Below, one piece after another: positions 24,229-33,531 of a stretch of DNA of 64,000 nt. The first letter of the stretch is position 1. Each line of letters starts with the position of its first letter. The stretch lies in contig NZ_CP109596.1 of NCBI RefSeq assembly GCF_036327755.1, forward strand, positions 6,448,001-6,512,000, given 5' to 3'. The notes beneath the pieces are model-generated. The model had not been told where the DNA came from, made no database searches, and worked only from the letters and a program-made list of their open reading frames with translations. Made by a program: the position numbers and the translations under genes. Source of the DNA: Nocardia sp. NBC_01503. GTDB lineage: Bacteria; Actinomycetota; Actinomycetes; Mycobacteriales; Mycobacteriaceae.

Positions 24229-24558
24229 ATGACTCGCAAGTTCAGCACCCGCATGCTCGTCGCCACCGCCGCCACCGGCATTCTGGCCGCCGTTCCGTTC
24301 GCGCTGACCACCGCGACCGCCTCCGCCGCCTCGGGCGACTGGGACGCCGTGGCGCAGTGCGAGAGCAGTGGCAACTGGGCCGCCAACACCGGTAACGGCT
24401 TCTACGGCGGTCTGCAGTTCACCCAGAGCACCTGGAACGCCTACGGTGGCCAGGGTAACGCCGCCAACGCCAGCCGCGAGGAGCAGATCCGCGTGGCCGA
24501 GAACGTGCTCGCCGGCCAGGGCCGCGGCGCGTGGCCGCACTGCGGCGCCTACCTGTAA
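24229..24558 (+). CDS. Resuscitation-promoting factor-like secreted transglycosylase
   Basis: 109 residues. A Sec signal (MTRKFSTRMLVATAATGILA) is cleaved probably after ATASA. The mature protein is one Rpf domain: SGDWDAVAQCESSGNWAANT with the catalytic Glu45, GFYGGLQFTQSTWNAYGG, and the closing HCGAYL whose Cys pairs with Cys44. This lysozyme-like fold cleaves peptidoglycan and revives dormant cells. It is the minimal single-domain form, like RpfC/RpfE cores, with no LysM or G5 part. AGGCAGGGA precedes the ATG. A leader with strong structure lies upstream and a terminator downstream. Confidence 0.93.
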   Translation: MTRKFSTRMLVATAATGILAAVPFALTTATASAASGDWDAVAQCESSGNWAANTGNGFYGGLQFTQSTWNAYGGQGNAANASREEQIRVAENVLAGQGRGAWPHCGAYL

Positions 24559-24598
24559 GGCACCGCTTGCCGCCGGGTGACCGGCGGATATACCTGAC

Positions 24599-24632
24599 GA
24601 TGGCCCCGGATCAGTGTCGATCCGGGGCCATC
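24599..24632 (+). terminator. Rho-independent-type terminator of the Rpf gene
   Basis: GATGGCCCCGGATC (24599-24612), loop AGTGTC, then the exact inverse GATCCGGGGCCATC (24619-24632), followed by the T-containing tail CTCGTTCCCT. A perfect 14-bp stem 41 bp after the stop. Confidence 0.85.
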
Positions 24633-24648
24633 CTCGTTCCCTCCGAGG

Positions 24649-24768
24649 CTAGCGGTGGGCGTCGTAGATCGCCTGTGCCAGTTCGGATTTGAGCGCCTGG
24701 AACTCCGGGGTCGCGGTCACCCGCAGGTCACGCACCTGATCCGCGTCGTCATCGGTCACATTCGACAC
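24649..24768 (-). pseudogene. Short coding remnant or small protein
   Basis: From a GTG at 24768 the minus strand reads VSNVTDDDADQVRDLRVTAT and PEFQALKSELAQAIYDAHR before a TAG at 24649. These 39 residues have the acidic/helical look of a true C-terminal tail. Further upstream the frame is Arg/Pro-rich without coding character. It may be the surviving end of a larger gene, or a small protein. I do not recognise the family. The remaining 390 bases up to 25156 hold nothing I can identify. Confidence 0.3.
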
Positions 24769-25156
24769 CGGGGCCAAGACCGTCCGGTCCGATCCTGTCC
24801 CGTCGCAACCCAGCCGAACAGATCCACGATCACCGGGTTTCGAAAGCGGGCGGTGCTGGATTTCGCGCGGCCCCATCCGGGTGACGCTGAGCCGCGCGGC
24901 AACACCGGTGAGGAAACGGGATCGGTAGGGTGGCGACGCCCGATCGAGTACGGGATAGTTCGCGGGCGGGGCGTACCCGGGCTGACAGTGGGGCTTGACG
25001 GCCGCCGGTCCTTGGGGATCATTTCTCGGTGGCCGAGAACCCGGCTGGTGGACGCAGGTCTGCCCCGGGCACGCTGGTTGTACACGGCCGCAGTCCGTTT
25101 CGCGGCGTTGTACGGACATGACCCGGCGCGCGCGATGACGTCATAGGCTCGCGAAG

Positions 25157-26107
25157 ATGACTGTTGTGACCTGGCCCGACGAGGTGGACGACATTCTCGG
25201 CGGCGATCTGACCTGCGCACTGGCCTACCTCACACCCGCGGGTGGCACGGTCGTCTCGGCCGTCGCACCGATCGGTCTGCGCGACCGTGCGAAGGGCACC
25301 GTCGGCTTCACCACCTCCCTCGGATTCGGGCGCAAACTCGAGCGCATCAAGCGCGATCCGCGAGTGGCGCTGGCCTACCACGCCCGCAAGCACGGTCTCG
25401 GTGATCTCGGCAATCAGCGGTATGTGCTGGTACAGGGCACGGCGACCTTCGAGGTGAGCCCGGACAGCGCCATGCTCGAGGAGATCGGTGAGCGGGTCGT
25501 CCCGTTCATGGGTCCGCCCCGACGGGGCCGGTTCTGGGACAGCTGGCTGAGCGCCTACTACCGGGACCGCATCCTCGTTACGGTCGCGGTGCATCGCATC
25601 GTGGTGTGGCCGGACCTCGATACCGAGGGTGTGCCTGAGGTTTTCGGTGAACCGCTACCGGTCGGCGCCGTCTCCTCGCAGCAGCCGCCCGCTCAGGGCG
25701 CCGCCCCACGTGTCGATGTTCCCAAGGCCGCCGCGAACGCCGAGCGCCTCGCGCACTGCCTGCTGGGCTTTGCTCAGGCGGACGGCTTTCCCGCGATCGT
25801 GCCCGTTCGCCCGACCGGCTCCGGTCCCGAGGGGCTGCACCTCGACATTCCGGCCGGTGCCCCCGCGGGCGGCCGCCGAGCGGGCCTGCTCTCGCACGAC
25901 TACCGCCCGAAGCTGATCGGCCTGGAATCCCGTCAGCACACCGGCTGGCTCGAATCCGCCGGAACGACAGGCACTTACGCCCCGCACACCAGCTCCGGAT
26001 TCGCCGCCCCGGCGAACAAGACGGTGCTCCTGCTCGCCAATGGCTTCCTGGCCAGGCGCGGTCTGAAGCGGGCGAAACAGGAGGGGCTGCTCGAAGCCCT
26101 GCGCTGA
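25157..26107 (+). CDS. Pyridoxamine 5'-phosphate oxidase-fold family protein
   Basis: 316 residues. The N-terminal 150 residues follow the split-barrel flavin/F420-binding fold: VVSAVAPIGLRDRAKGTVGF, SLGFGRKLERIKRDPRVALA, and YVLVQGTATFEVSPDS. The C-terminal half (about 185-316) contains a second related segment (FAQADGFPAIVPVRPTGS), suggesting a two-domain protein. Such proteins often bind FMN or F420 and reduce or sense small molecules. The reaction is unknown. ATG 25157 has only a weak upstream GCGAAG. Confidence 0.78.
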   Translation: MTVVTWPDEVDDILGGDLTCALAYLTPAGGTVVSAVAPIGLRDRAKGTVGFTTSLGFGRKLERIKRDPRVALAYHARKHGLGDLGNQRYVLVQGTATFEVSPDSAMLEEIGERVVPFMGPPRRGRFWDSWLSAYYRDRILVTVAVHRIVVWPDLDTEGVPEVFGEPLPVGAVSSQQPPAQGAAPRVDVPKAAANAERLAHCLLGFAQADGFPAIVPVRPTGSGPEGLHLDIPAGAPAGGRRAGLLSHDYRPKLIGLESRQHTGWLESAGTTGTYAPHTSSGFAAPANKTVLLLANGFLARRGLKRAKQEGLLEALR

Positions 26108-26261
26108 TCGAACCCGGCAATCAGGGCCGACCGCCGCAGTGCGGCAAGGGTTCTCGATATCGCGCGATTCGATCAAGTCGCGGCCGTGATCCGGAACCGG
26201 CGGTATCGTTCTACCTGCTCGTCGGTGAAGCCGAAGCGCGGCCCGGGGCGGGCGGGGTGGT

Positions 26262-27554
26262 ATGGCGACTCGGAGAGCGGTCCTGCGGGCCGGTGCGGTG
26301 CTACCGCTGGCCGCCGCCTGCGCTCCCGAGGGCTTCGGTTCCCGGTCCGATGCGGTGCGGATCGCGGTCTCCTGGGGCGGCTCGGAGCTGGAGGCATTCG
26401 AAAGTGTGCTGGACGCACTGAGATTCGACCATCCGACCGAGGTCATCCCGCTCGGCGACGATATCGGCACGGTCTTCGGTGCGGGTCGATCCGCACCGGA
26501 TATCGTCATGCTGCCACAGGCCGGTCAGGTGCGAAATCTCGCCGAGGACGGGCGACTGCGGGCCTTGGACGACGGCCTCTGGAGCGCCACCGCCCAGTAC
26601 GCCGACGGCTGGCGGACCCTGCTGAGGATCGCCACGGCGGGGGACCGGCTGTACGGGCTGCCATTCAAAATGGCGTGCAAATCACTCATTTGGTATGACC
26701 GGGAACGCCTGCGGCGATTCGGACTGCCCGATCCCGAGACCTGGCCCATTCGCGATTGGCCCGGGCGGATGGACGCACTGGCCGACTCGGGTATGAGCCT
26801 GCTCGCCCTGGGCGCGGCCGACGGCTGGGTGCTGACCGACTTCTTCGAGAATGTGCTGTGGGCCGAGTATCCCGAAGCCTATGACCGGATGGCCGATCCG
26901 CCGCTGTGGCTCGACCCGCAGGGCCGCCCGCCCGCCGATATCGGCTCGGCCCTGCGCGATCTGGCGGCGGTCTGGGGACACCGGCACGCCTTTCCGGGCG
27001 ATATCGGCAAGACCCTGACCCGTCAGTTCCCCGATGCCATTCGTGATGTGTTCCAGCATCATTCGGCCATCATGGTGGTGGCGCCGGACTTCGCGGAGCC
27101 GATCGTGCGCGACTGCGTCCCGGGTACCGACCTGGAGCAAAAGGTCGGCGTCGCGGCGTTTCCGAGCGGGGGCGGGGCCGAGGCCGCGCCGGTGATCGCC
27201 GGAGGTGATGTCATGGTGGTGACCAGATCGGCGAAAGACAGTGCGGTACAGCTGGTATCGCTGCTGACCCAACCTGAGGCACCCCTGCCGTGGATCACCC
27301 GGTACGGGGGCTTCGTGGCCGCGAATCAGCGCACCCCACAGGTGTATTCGCCACTCATCGCACCGGTAGCCACGCGTTTCGAGCACTGGACCGCCTTCGA
27401 TATGGGCGATCGAATCGGCTCCGATGGTGGACGGTTCGAACTGTGGCGAATCCTCACCGAATTCCTGACCGAGCTCGACACCGCCGGTATCGACGCGGCC
27501 GTACGCCACACCACCGCCGCCATCGATGAGCTGCAACGACGGCGGATCGACTGA
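26262..27554 (+). CDS. Extracellular solute-binding lipoprotein of a sugar-type ABC importer
   Basis: 430 residues. The N-terminus TRRAVLRAGAVLPLAAAC combines a twin-arginine-like start with a lipobox ending at Cys20. The rest follows the MalE/UgpB fold: VRIAVSWGGSELEAFESVLD, APDIVMLPQAGQVRNLAEDG, YGLPFKMACKSLIWYDRERL (the hinge motif of family-1 binding proteins) and WITRYGGFVAANQRTPQVYS. It would bind a sugar or polyol at the outer face of the membrane. GGGCGGGGTGGT precedes ATG 26262. The permease gene starts 7 bp after the stop. Confidence 0.88.
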   Translation: MATRRAVLRAGAVLPLAAACAPEGFGSRSDAVRIAVSWGGSELEAFESVLDALRFDHPTEVIPLGDDIGTVFGAGRSAPDIVMLPQAGQVRNLAEDGRLRALDDGLWSATAQYADGWRTLLRIATAGDRLYGLPFKMACKSLIWYDRERLRRFGLPDPETWPIRDWPGRMDALADSGMSLLALGAADGWVLTDFFENVLWAEYPEAYDRMADPPLWLDPQGRPPADIGSALRDLAAVWGHRHAFPGDIGKTLTRQFPDAIRDVFQHHSAIMVVAPDFAEPIVRDCVPGTDLEQKVGVAAFPSGGGAEAAPVIAGGDVMVVTRSAKDSAVQLVSLLTQPEAPLPWITRYGGFVAANQRTPQVYSPLIAPVATRFEHWTAFDMGDRIGSDGGRFELWRILTEFLTELDTAGIDAAVRHTTAAIDELQRRRID

Positions 27555-27561
27555 GTTGCCC

Positions 27562-29388
27562 ATGGACGCACTGCATTCGCACGGTCTGGACCTGGAACTG
27601 GTACCCCGCAGGCTCTCGGGCCCGCTGGTCCCCGGCCGCCATCCCCGCAAATGGATAGGTGCGGCGATTCTCGTTCCGGCGCTCGGTCTGATCGCGGTCT
27701 TCGTGGTACTGCCGGCGCTGTGCACGCTGTGGCTCGCCGCCGTCGCCCGGCCCGGACTCACGGTGGGTTGTGCGATTCTCGTGCTGGCCACGCTCCCGCT
27801 TGCCGCGGCGCGCGGGCTGATCGCCCGTTTCCCTCGGCCCGCAACACCATTGCGGATCGGCGCTTCGATCTGGACCGTTCTGATCGCGGCCGTGGGGCTG
27901 AGTCTGATCGTGCACGGCCTCACCCCCGACGGATTGCGGGCGTATGTGATCACCATCGGCTGGGTGGTGTACGCGGCCCTGCTGGTGCTGCTGGCCCTGC
28001 GACTGGCCTGGTCCACCCGCCGCTTCCGCTGGACCTGGCGGCCACTGATCCTGCCCTTCGGCATCTCGGCCTTCACCGCGGGTATCGCCGTGCGGCTGCT
28101 CTTCGATCGGATCACCGCCGATCGCGAACTCGGCGGTGTCGTGGCCTACCGCATCGCCTTCGTGGTGATGTTGCTGCTGGCCTTCGGCTGGACCTGGCTC
28201 GGCCTGCTCACCGGGTTGTTCCGCGCCGCACTGCTGGCCATCGACGCCGATCCGGTGCGCGCCGGGCAACTCCACGACGAGACCGAGCCGCACTTCGTGA
28301 TTCGCCTGCTGCGGCTCATGCAGCCGGTGTGGCTGGTCGCGTTCCTGGTGGTCGGGGTGGCGGCGGCGCGGGTGTTCGATGCGGTGCTCGCGGCGGTGCC
28401 GAGGTCCATGCAGTATCAGATCGATACCGCGACCGTGTACTGGTGGCGCACCTCGGCGGCGTGCGGACCGTGGTGCGGTGCGGCCGCGGCCTATGCGCTA
28501 CCGCTGGCGGTGGTGACCGGGTCGGCGGCGGTATGGGCGCAGGCCGGTATGCGCGGACATCGGATGAGTTGGTCCGCCGCCATCGCACGTCTGCCCGAAA
28601 CCGGCAGGGAGCGAACAGGTGTCGGGCAAGCGGTGATCGTCGCGGTGCTGAGCGCCGTCGCACTCGTTCCCATCGGCATGCTGGTGTGGCAGGCGCTGGG
28701 GAGTTCGGGTCGCCCGGTGAGTACGGAGCTCCGCGAGATCCTGCATGACCGCGCGCTCTGGAATGCCCTGGCCACCACCGCGGAGGTCGCGGTGCTGGCC
28801 ACCCTGATCGTGCTGCTCGTCGCGGTACAGGTGGCGCATCGGCTGGCAGCGGTGCGCGCCGGTCTCGGTGCGCGAATCGTGGTGCCCGGCTTGGCGATTC
28901 TCACTGTACTGCCCGCGCAGATGTACCTCGGACCACTGCATGACGCGATCAATGCCTGGGGTTTCGCCGGAACCCGGGTACCCCTGATCTTCACGCACGC
29001 CGCGGCGGGATTGCCCATCTCCATTCTGATTCTGCGTGGTGCGTTGCTCGCGCCCGCCTACACCCCGGCCGCCGACGCGCTCTACGGTCTGGCTCCGCCG
29101 CGCGTCGTCGCCGGGCGGGTGTTGCGCGCGGTGCGTCCGGCCCTCGGTGCGGTCGCGGTCTTGGAGTTCGTTCAGGTGTGGAACGACTTCTTCATCGGAC
29201 TGCTGATCAGCGGTGCGGGCGCGAGCCCCTGGTCACTGCTGCTGTGGGGCGACACCCGCCAATTCGAGCAGAACTCGGCGCAATTGGCGGCGGGGGCGCT
29301 GGTCTCGGCCATTGTGCCGGTGACGCTCCTGCTGCTGTTCTGGCGGCGCTGGCTGGTGCCCGGACTCACCGGGGGAGCGGTGCGATGA
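27562..29388 (+). CDS. Fused two-domain ABC sugar permease (MalF-MalG type)
   Basis: About 608 residues with roughly 12-13 membrane segments. The first half starts WIGAAILVPALGLIAVFVVL and has the membrane-loop element around AGQLHDETEPHFVIRLLRLM. The second half has a complete EAA-type coupling loop, ADALYGLAPPRVVAGRVLRA, followed by LEFVQVWNDFFIGLLISG as in MalG. Normally these are two separate genes; here one chain carries both. ATG 27562 is chosen because it clears the upstream stop; an in-frame ATG at 27526 would overlap the binding protein. It overlaps the next gene by 4 bp. No ATPase gene of this importer is in the window. Confidence 0.85.
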   Translation: MDALHSHGLDLELVPRRLSGPLVPGRHPRKWIGAAILVPALGLIAVFVVLPALCTLWLAAVARPGLTVGCAILVLATLPLAAARGLIARFPRPATPLRIGASIWTVLIAAVGLSLIVHGLTPDGLRAYVITIGWVVYAALLVLLALRLAWSTRRFRWTWRPLILPFGISAFTAGIAVRLLFDRITADRELGGVVAYRIAFVVMLLLAFGWTWLGLLTGLFRAALLAIDADPVRAGQLHDETEPHFVIRLLRLMQPVWLVAFLVVGVAAARVFDAVLAAVPRSMQYQIDTATVYWWRTSAACGPWCGAAAAYALPLAVVTGSAAVWAQAGMRGHRMSWSAAIARLPETGRERTGVGQAVIVAVLSAVALVPIGMLVWQALGSSGRPVSTELREILHDRALWNALATTAEVAVLATLIVLLVAVQVAHRLAAVRAGLGARIVVPGLAILTVLPAQMYLGPLHDAINAWGFAGTRVPLIFTHAAAGLPISILILRGALLAPAYTPAADALYGLAPPRVVAGRVLRAVRPALGAVAVLEFVQVWNDFFIGLLISGAGASPWSLLLWGDTRQFEQNSAQLAAGALVSAIVPVTLLLLFWRRWLVPGLTGGAVR

Positions 29389-31403
29389 GTCCCTCCGGCG
29401 ATGCCGACGTCAACGTCATATCTACCCCGAAATCCGGTGTGCTACAGCGCATTCTGGGTGGCGCCATGGTCGCCGGCTCGGGTCTGATCGGTGAGCTGAC
29501 TCGGGTCTCGATCACCGATGCCTTCAAAGCCAATGTCGTGGTGACCCTGTTCTCGAGCGCGCTGGGCTGGGTGGTCATGCCGCTGTTCGTGATCGGCGGA
29601 TTGATCACCGTATTCCGGGCCACCGCGGAGATCTCGGGCCAGCGGCGGGTGGCGCCGCCGGAGCTGCCCGAACCGGGCGGTCCCTGGCCCGCACCCGTGG
29701 AGCCGGTCTCGGACGCGGCCCTGGACGGCTATCGGGAAGCCGCCGTCCTGCGCGAACTACCGGTGCGTGACTGTGAGATCGGCGTACTGCTCGAGGTGCT
29801 CGGTGCGATGGCGACCGCGCGAGCGCGCCTGCCTCTCGGAACATCCGCGCCCGCGCATGAAACCGAAACCGCCACCGCGCTACTCGCCGAGCTGACGCGT
29901 CGCGGCGTGCTCGTCACGCTCACCCCGGGCAGATGCCGTATCGCCGCCGTGCCGCACCTGCCCGGTGTCGCCGTGGTGCGCGCGCTACCGGAGTGGCGTG
30001 CGGCCTGCCACGAGCTCCTGCGCGGCCGCGCCGAAGCTGCGACGGGATGGGCTGCGGCACTGGATGATCCGGCGGATTCCGCGACCGCCCAGCGCTGGTT
30101 CCGAGCCGAGGAGCCCCGGCTGCGCGCGTTATTGGAGCGGTCGGCGGATATGCCCGAGCTGATCCGGGTACGGGTGGCGATCCCGCGATTGGCGGCACTC
30201 GCCGATGCCCTGGACCTGTGGTACGCGCGAATCGGCAAGGGGGAGAACGACACCGGAATGGCGACCGTCATGGACCGGATCGTCTCGGCGCCACGGCGCG
30301 GTGCTCCGGGGCGCAGGCGGTGGGCCGCGACTCTGGTGCGATGGACGCGATCCCGTTGGGGGCGGTTGCGGTCCTGGTGGGGCACGCCTGGGCGCTGGAC
30401 GGCGATTCCCACCCGCTGGGCGCGGGCTAGCGGGCGATGGCTGGCGGTTCCCGCGAGGTGGGCGCGGGTTTCGGTGCGGTGGTTGGCGATCCGAGCGGGA
30501 TGGGCGGGGGCTTTCGGGCGGGGGGCGGCGATGCTGGGCGCCACGGCGCGGGCGGTCCGGCGCGGGGTATCCACCCGGTGGCGGCGGCTGCCGTTTCCGG
30601 GGCGGGGTAGTCGGGCGTCGGGCAGGTTCCCCGGAATCGGTGAGCTCGCCCGAATTCGCGCGGATCCGAATTACACTCCGCCGCAGCATATTCGCCCGCG
30701 ATCGTTGCTGACGAACCTGCGCGCTCGTGCCGGACACCGTTGGGCTCTGGCCGAACTGGAATCCGCCACACCGCAATTGGATCGGATCGCCACCGCGCTC
30801 GAGGCCGCCTGGTGGCGATTGCCGCGCGAGGACGTGGCGGGGGAGGTGTGCGCGCTGCTGAATCTGGCGCTGGTACATCTACGCCAGGGGCGCCTCGACG
30901 CTGCGCGTGATCGACTCGAACTCGCCGAAACCCTGGCCGCCGACGACCGCGATCCGGCCGGGCTGGCGCATGTGCACGAGGTGTTCGGTGTGCTCGACTG
31001 GGCCGTCGGCGCACCCGGACGGGCACTGCGCTCCTGGCAAGCGGCGCTGAGCGAGTGGCGCGATCTCGGCGATCGGCTGGGCATCGCCCGCTGTCTGCAA
31101 CATCTGGGCTCGGCGGCCGTACTCGATCCCGAACTCGGCGCGAGACTCCTCGATCCCGCCGCGGATGTCCGCCCGGACGAGGTACTGCGTCAAGCCACCG
31201 GATGGCTGGCGCATGCGCGCGAGCTGAACCCGAGCTCGCTGTTCGCACAGACCTATTCGGATCGGGCCGCCGCCACCTTGCGTACGGCCCCGGGGTCGAT
31301 GCGCCGAGGCGTCCGCCCACTCCGCCGCGTCGATCGCTGGCCGCTGCGCCCGAACGAGATGGACGCATCCGCCGATACGTCGAGCGACGCGGCTTCCGCC
31401 TAG
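29385..31403 (+). CDS. Membrane protein with Trp/Arg 14-residue repeats and TPR-like C-terminus
   Basis: 672 residues, start overlapping the permease stop (ATGA). Residues about 50-77 form one membrane segment (VVVTLFSSALGWVVMPLFVI). A helical region with PELPEPGGPWPAPVEPVSDA and LLAELTRRGVLVTLTPGRCR may be a winged-helix-like domain. From 336 to 378 there are three 14-residue units, RWTAIPTRWARASG, RWLAVPARWARVSV and RWLAIRAGWAGAFG, inside a very Arg/Trp-rich stretch (about 310-410). The C-terminal 230 residues have TPR-like helical pairs (LALVHLRQGRLDAARDRLEL; HVHEVFGVLDWAVGAPGRAL). Tight coupling suggests it serves the importer. Function unknown. Confidence 0.75.
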   Translation: MSPSGDADVNVISTPKSGVLQRILGGAMVAGSGLIGELTRVSITDAFKANVVVTLFSSALGWVVMPLFVIGGLITVFRATAEISGQRRVAPPELPEPGGPWPAPVEPVSDAALDGYREAAVLRELPVRDCEIGVLLEVLGAMATARARLPLGTSAPAHETETATALLAELTRRGVLVTLTPGRCRIAAVPHLPGVAVVRALPEWRAACHELLRGRAEAATGWAAALDDPADSATAQRWFRAEEPRLRALLERSADMPELIRVRVAIPRLAALADALDLWYARIGKGENDTGMATVMDRIVSAPRRGAPGRRRWAATLVRWTRSRWGRLRSWWGTPGRWTAIPTRWARASGRWLAVPARWARVSVRWLAIRAGWAGAFGRGAAMLGATARAVRRGVSTRWRRLPFPGRGSRASGRFPGIGELARIRADPNYTPPQHIRPRSLLTNLRARAGHRWALAELESATPQLDRIATALEAAWWRLPREDVAGEVCALLNLALVHLRQGRLDAARDRLELAETLAADDRDPAGLAHVHEVFGVLDWAVGAPGRALRSWQAALSEWRDLGDRLGIARCLQHLGSAAVLDPELGARLLDPAADVRPDEVLRQATGWLAHARELNPSSLFAQTYSDRAAATLRTAPGSMRRGVRPLRRVDRWPLRPNEMDASADTSSDAASA

Positions 31404-31630
31404 CCCTCTCCTATCGGGCTGCGTGGCATCAAGTCGCCTCGTCATCCCGGCGTGCTTTGGCCCGGATCCACACAGGTTATGAATCAACAGGTTTCGATGA
31501 TCCCGGCCGAACCCGCGCCGCGCTGACGGGGGCGGCCTCACATATCGAAGCTCGGCGGGAACCGTGATTCGGAGCACGTCACCGCTCATGCCCGTGGGTT
31601 GCCGGTCGCCCGAGATGAGAAGGTTGGCCA

Positions 31631-33493
31631 ATGGAAAGTGCCGAATCCCCGGGGAGTACCGAGCGGTCGGACGCGGATCCCGCACGTCCGGAGCCCGCGC
31701 CCGCACCGGAGTCGGCGTCCGCGGTCGCGCCGGTGGAGGAGCGCGAGTTGGCGGCGGGGGCGGTATCCGAGCCCGAGCCGGAGTCGACGCCGGTGGATGA
31801 GCGCACCCCACCCGTCACGATTCTCGGGTTGGATTTCGTGGGATTGGTATTCGCGCTGGGCTTCTTCGCCTGGAGCCTGAGCCCGTCACTCTTACCGCGA
31901 GACTGGATATTTCAGGGCATCGTCACCGGCATCACCAGCGTCACGGGTTACGGCGTCGGTGTGGCGCTGGCGTATCCGGTGCGGCGCTGGGTGGCTCCCA
32001 GATTCTCGTGGTGGCGCATGCGGTATCGCGTGGAGTTGGCGGCGGAGATCATCGTGGCCGTGCTCGCGGTCTCCACGGTGATCAGCACGCTGCTGGCGGC
32101 CGCGAACTGGCAGCGCGATGTCGATGCGCTGATGGGTATGCCCCCGACCGTCGGAATCGGCTATCTGCGTACCGGTTTGATAATCCTGGCCATCTTCACC
32201 CTCATTCTGCTGATCGCGCGTGGCCTGCGGCGGGCGGCCGGCGCGCTGGCGAATGTGCTCTCCGCGCGGCTGCGAGTTCCGATGCCGGTCGCCCATGTGC
32301 TCGCGCCGATCACGGTCGCGGTACTGCTGGTGGTCTTCGTCGACAAGGTGCTGCTGGCCGGTAGCTCCGATGCCGCGCGAGTGGTCTTCGCCGGGCAGAA
32401 CAACGGCACCGAACACGGTGTCCTGCAACCCGTTCAGCCCGAGCGCTCGGGCAGCCCCGCCTCGCCCGCGCGCTGGGACACCCTGGGATTGCAGGGCCGT
32501 ACCTTCGTCGCGGGCGGTATCGGCTCCCCTCGGCTATCCGCGATCAATGGCGCGCCCGCGCGCGAGCCGATCCGGGTCTATGCCGGACTGGAGTCGGCCC
32601 CGGATCTCGCGGCCCGGGTGCGATTGATCATCGAGGAGCTCGATCGCACCCGGGCCTGGGATCGCAAGGTGCTGGTCGTGGCGGGCACCACCGGCACCGG
32701 CTGGGTGAATCCGGCGGCCGCGCAATCGCTCGAGCTGATGTACAACGGCGACTCCGCGATTGCCGCACTCCAGTATTCGTATCTACCCAGCTGGATCTCA
32801 TTCCTGGTCGATCGCTCCGCCGCCGCGTCCGCGGGCGCCGCGCTCCTCGACGGTATTCGCCAGCACTGGGCGCGATTGCCCGCGGACCATCGCCCGCGGC
32901 TGATCGTCTACGGCGAGAGCCTCGGATCGCAATCGGCGGAGAGCGCCTTCGATTCGCTGCCCGATCTGCGCCGCCAGGTGGACGGCGCGCTGTTCGTCGG
33001 CCCGCCGAACTCCAACCGCATGTGGCGTGAGATCGAGGACCGCCGCGACCCCGGCACCCACGAGGTCCTGCCCTCCTACGCCGGTGGTCTCATCGTGAGA
33101 TTCGCGGCGGGGAAACAGGATCTCGGGATCCCCGGACCGGATTCGCCGAACTCGGCTACCGACCCCTGGAGCGATCCGCGCGTCCTCTACCTCCAGCACG
33201 CCTCCGATCCGGTCGTCTGGTGGAACCCCAATCTGCTGTTCACCCGCCCGAATTGGCTCACCGAGCCCCCGGGTCGCGATCGCACACCCTCCATGCGCTG
33301 GTTCCCGATCATCACCTTCTGGCAGGTGAGCGCGGATCTCGTGCGCGCCCAGTCACCGCCGTCCGGCCACGGTCACAACTATGAGGACCTGCTTCCGGAG
33401 GCCTGGGCGGCGGTCGCCGCGCCCCCGAATTGGACTGCGGCGGATACCGATCGCGTTGCCCGCGCATTGACAATCCTGCGCGAGGAGAAGTGA
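31631..33493 (+). CDS. Membrane alpha/beta-hydrolase (PF10081-like)
   Basis: 620 residues. The N-terminal 60 are acidic and disordered. About five membrane segments fill 65-245 (LDFVGLVFALGFFAWSLSPS; LIILAIFTLILLIARGLR; ITVAVLLVVFVDKVLL). The C-terminal hydrolase domain has VVAGTTGTGWVNPAAAQSLE and the nucleophile elbow VYGESLGSQS with Ser near 428. FVGPPNSNRMWREIEDRRD and YLQHASDPVVWWNPNLLF are strongly conserved in this actinobacterial family. It is probably a membrane-bound lipase or esterase; the substrate is unknown. AGAAGG precedes ATG 31631. It converges with the ribonucleotide reductase gene. Confidence 0.85.
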   Translation: MESAESPGSTERSDADPARPEPAPAPESASAVAPVEERELAAGAVSEPEPESTPVDERTPPVTILGLDFVGLVFALGFFAWSLSPSLLPRDWIFQGIVTGITSVTGYGVGVALAYPVRRWVAPRFSWWRMRYRVELAAEIIVAVLAVSTVISTLLAAANWQRDVDALMGMPPTVGIGYLRTGLIILAIFTLILLIARGLRRAAGALANVLSARLRVPMPVAHVLAPITVAVLLVVFVDKVLLAGSSDAARVVFAGQNNGTEHGVLQPVQPERSGSPASPARWDTLGLQGRTFVAGGIGSPRLSAINGAPAREPIRVYAGLESAPDLAARVRLIIEELDRTRAWDRKVLVVAGTTGTGWVNPAAAQSLELMYNGDSAIAALQYSYLPSWISFLVDRSAAASAGAALLDGIRQHWARLPADHRPRLIVYGESLGSQSAESAFDSLPDLRRQVDGALFVGPPNSNRMWREIEDRRDPGTHEVLPSYAGGLIVRFAAGKQDLGIPGPDSPNSATDPWSDPRVLYLQHASDPVVWWNPNLLFTRPNWLTEPPGRDRTPSMRWFPIITFWQVSADLVRAQSPPSGHGHNYEDLLPEAWAAVAAPPNWTAADTDRVARALTILREEK

Positions 33494-33531
33494 GCGGATA
33501 CCGAGTGCGGGAGACGAGTCGGCCCGAATAG

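Noticed and set aside
24097..24540. A 147-codon minus-strand frame opposite the Rpf gene
   Set aside because: Antisense of a clear secreted Rpf protein; Gly-rich low-complexity product.
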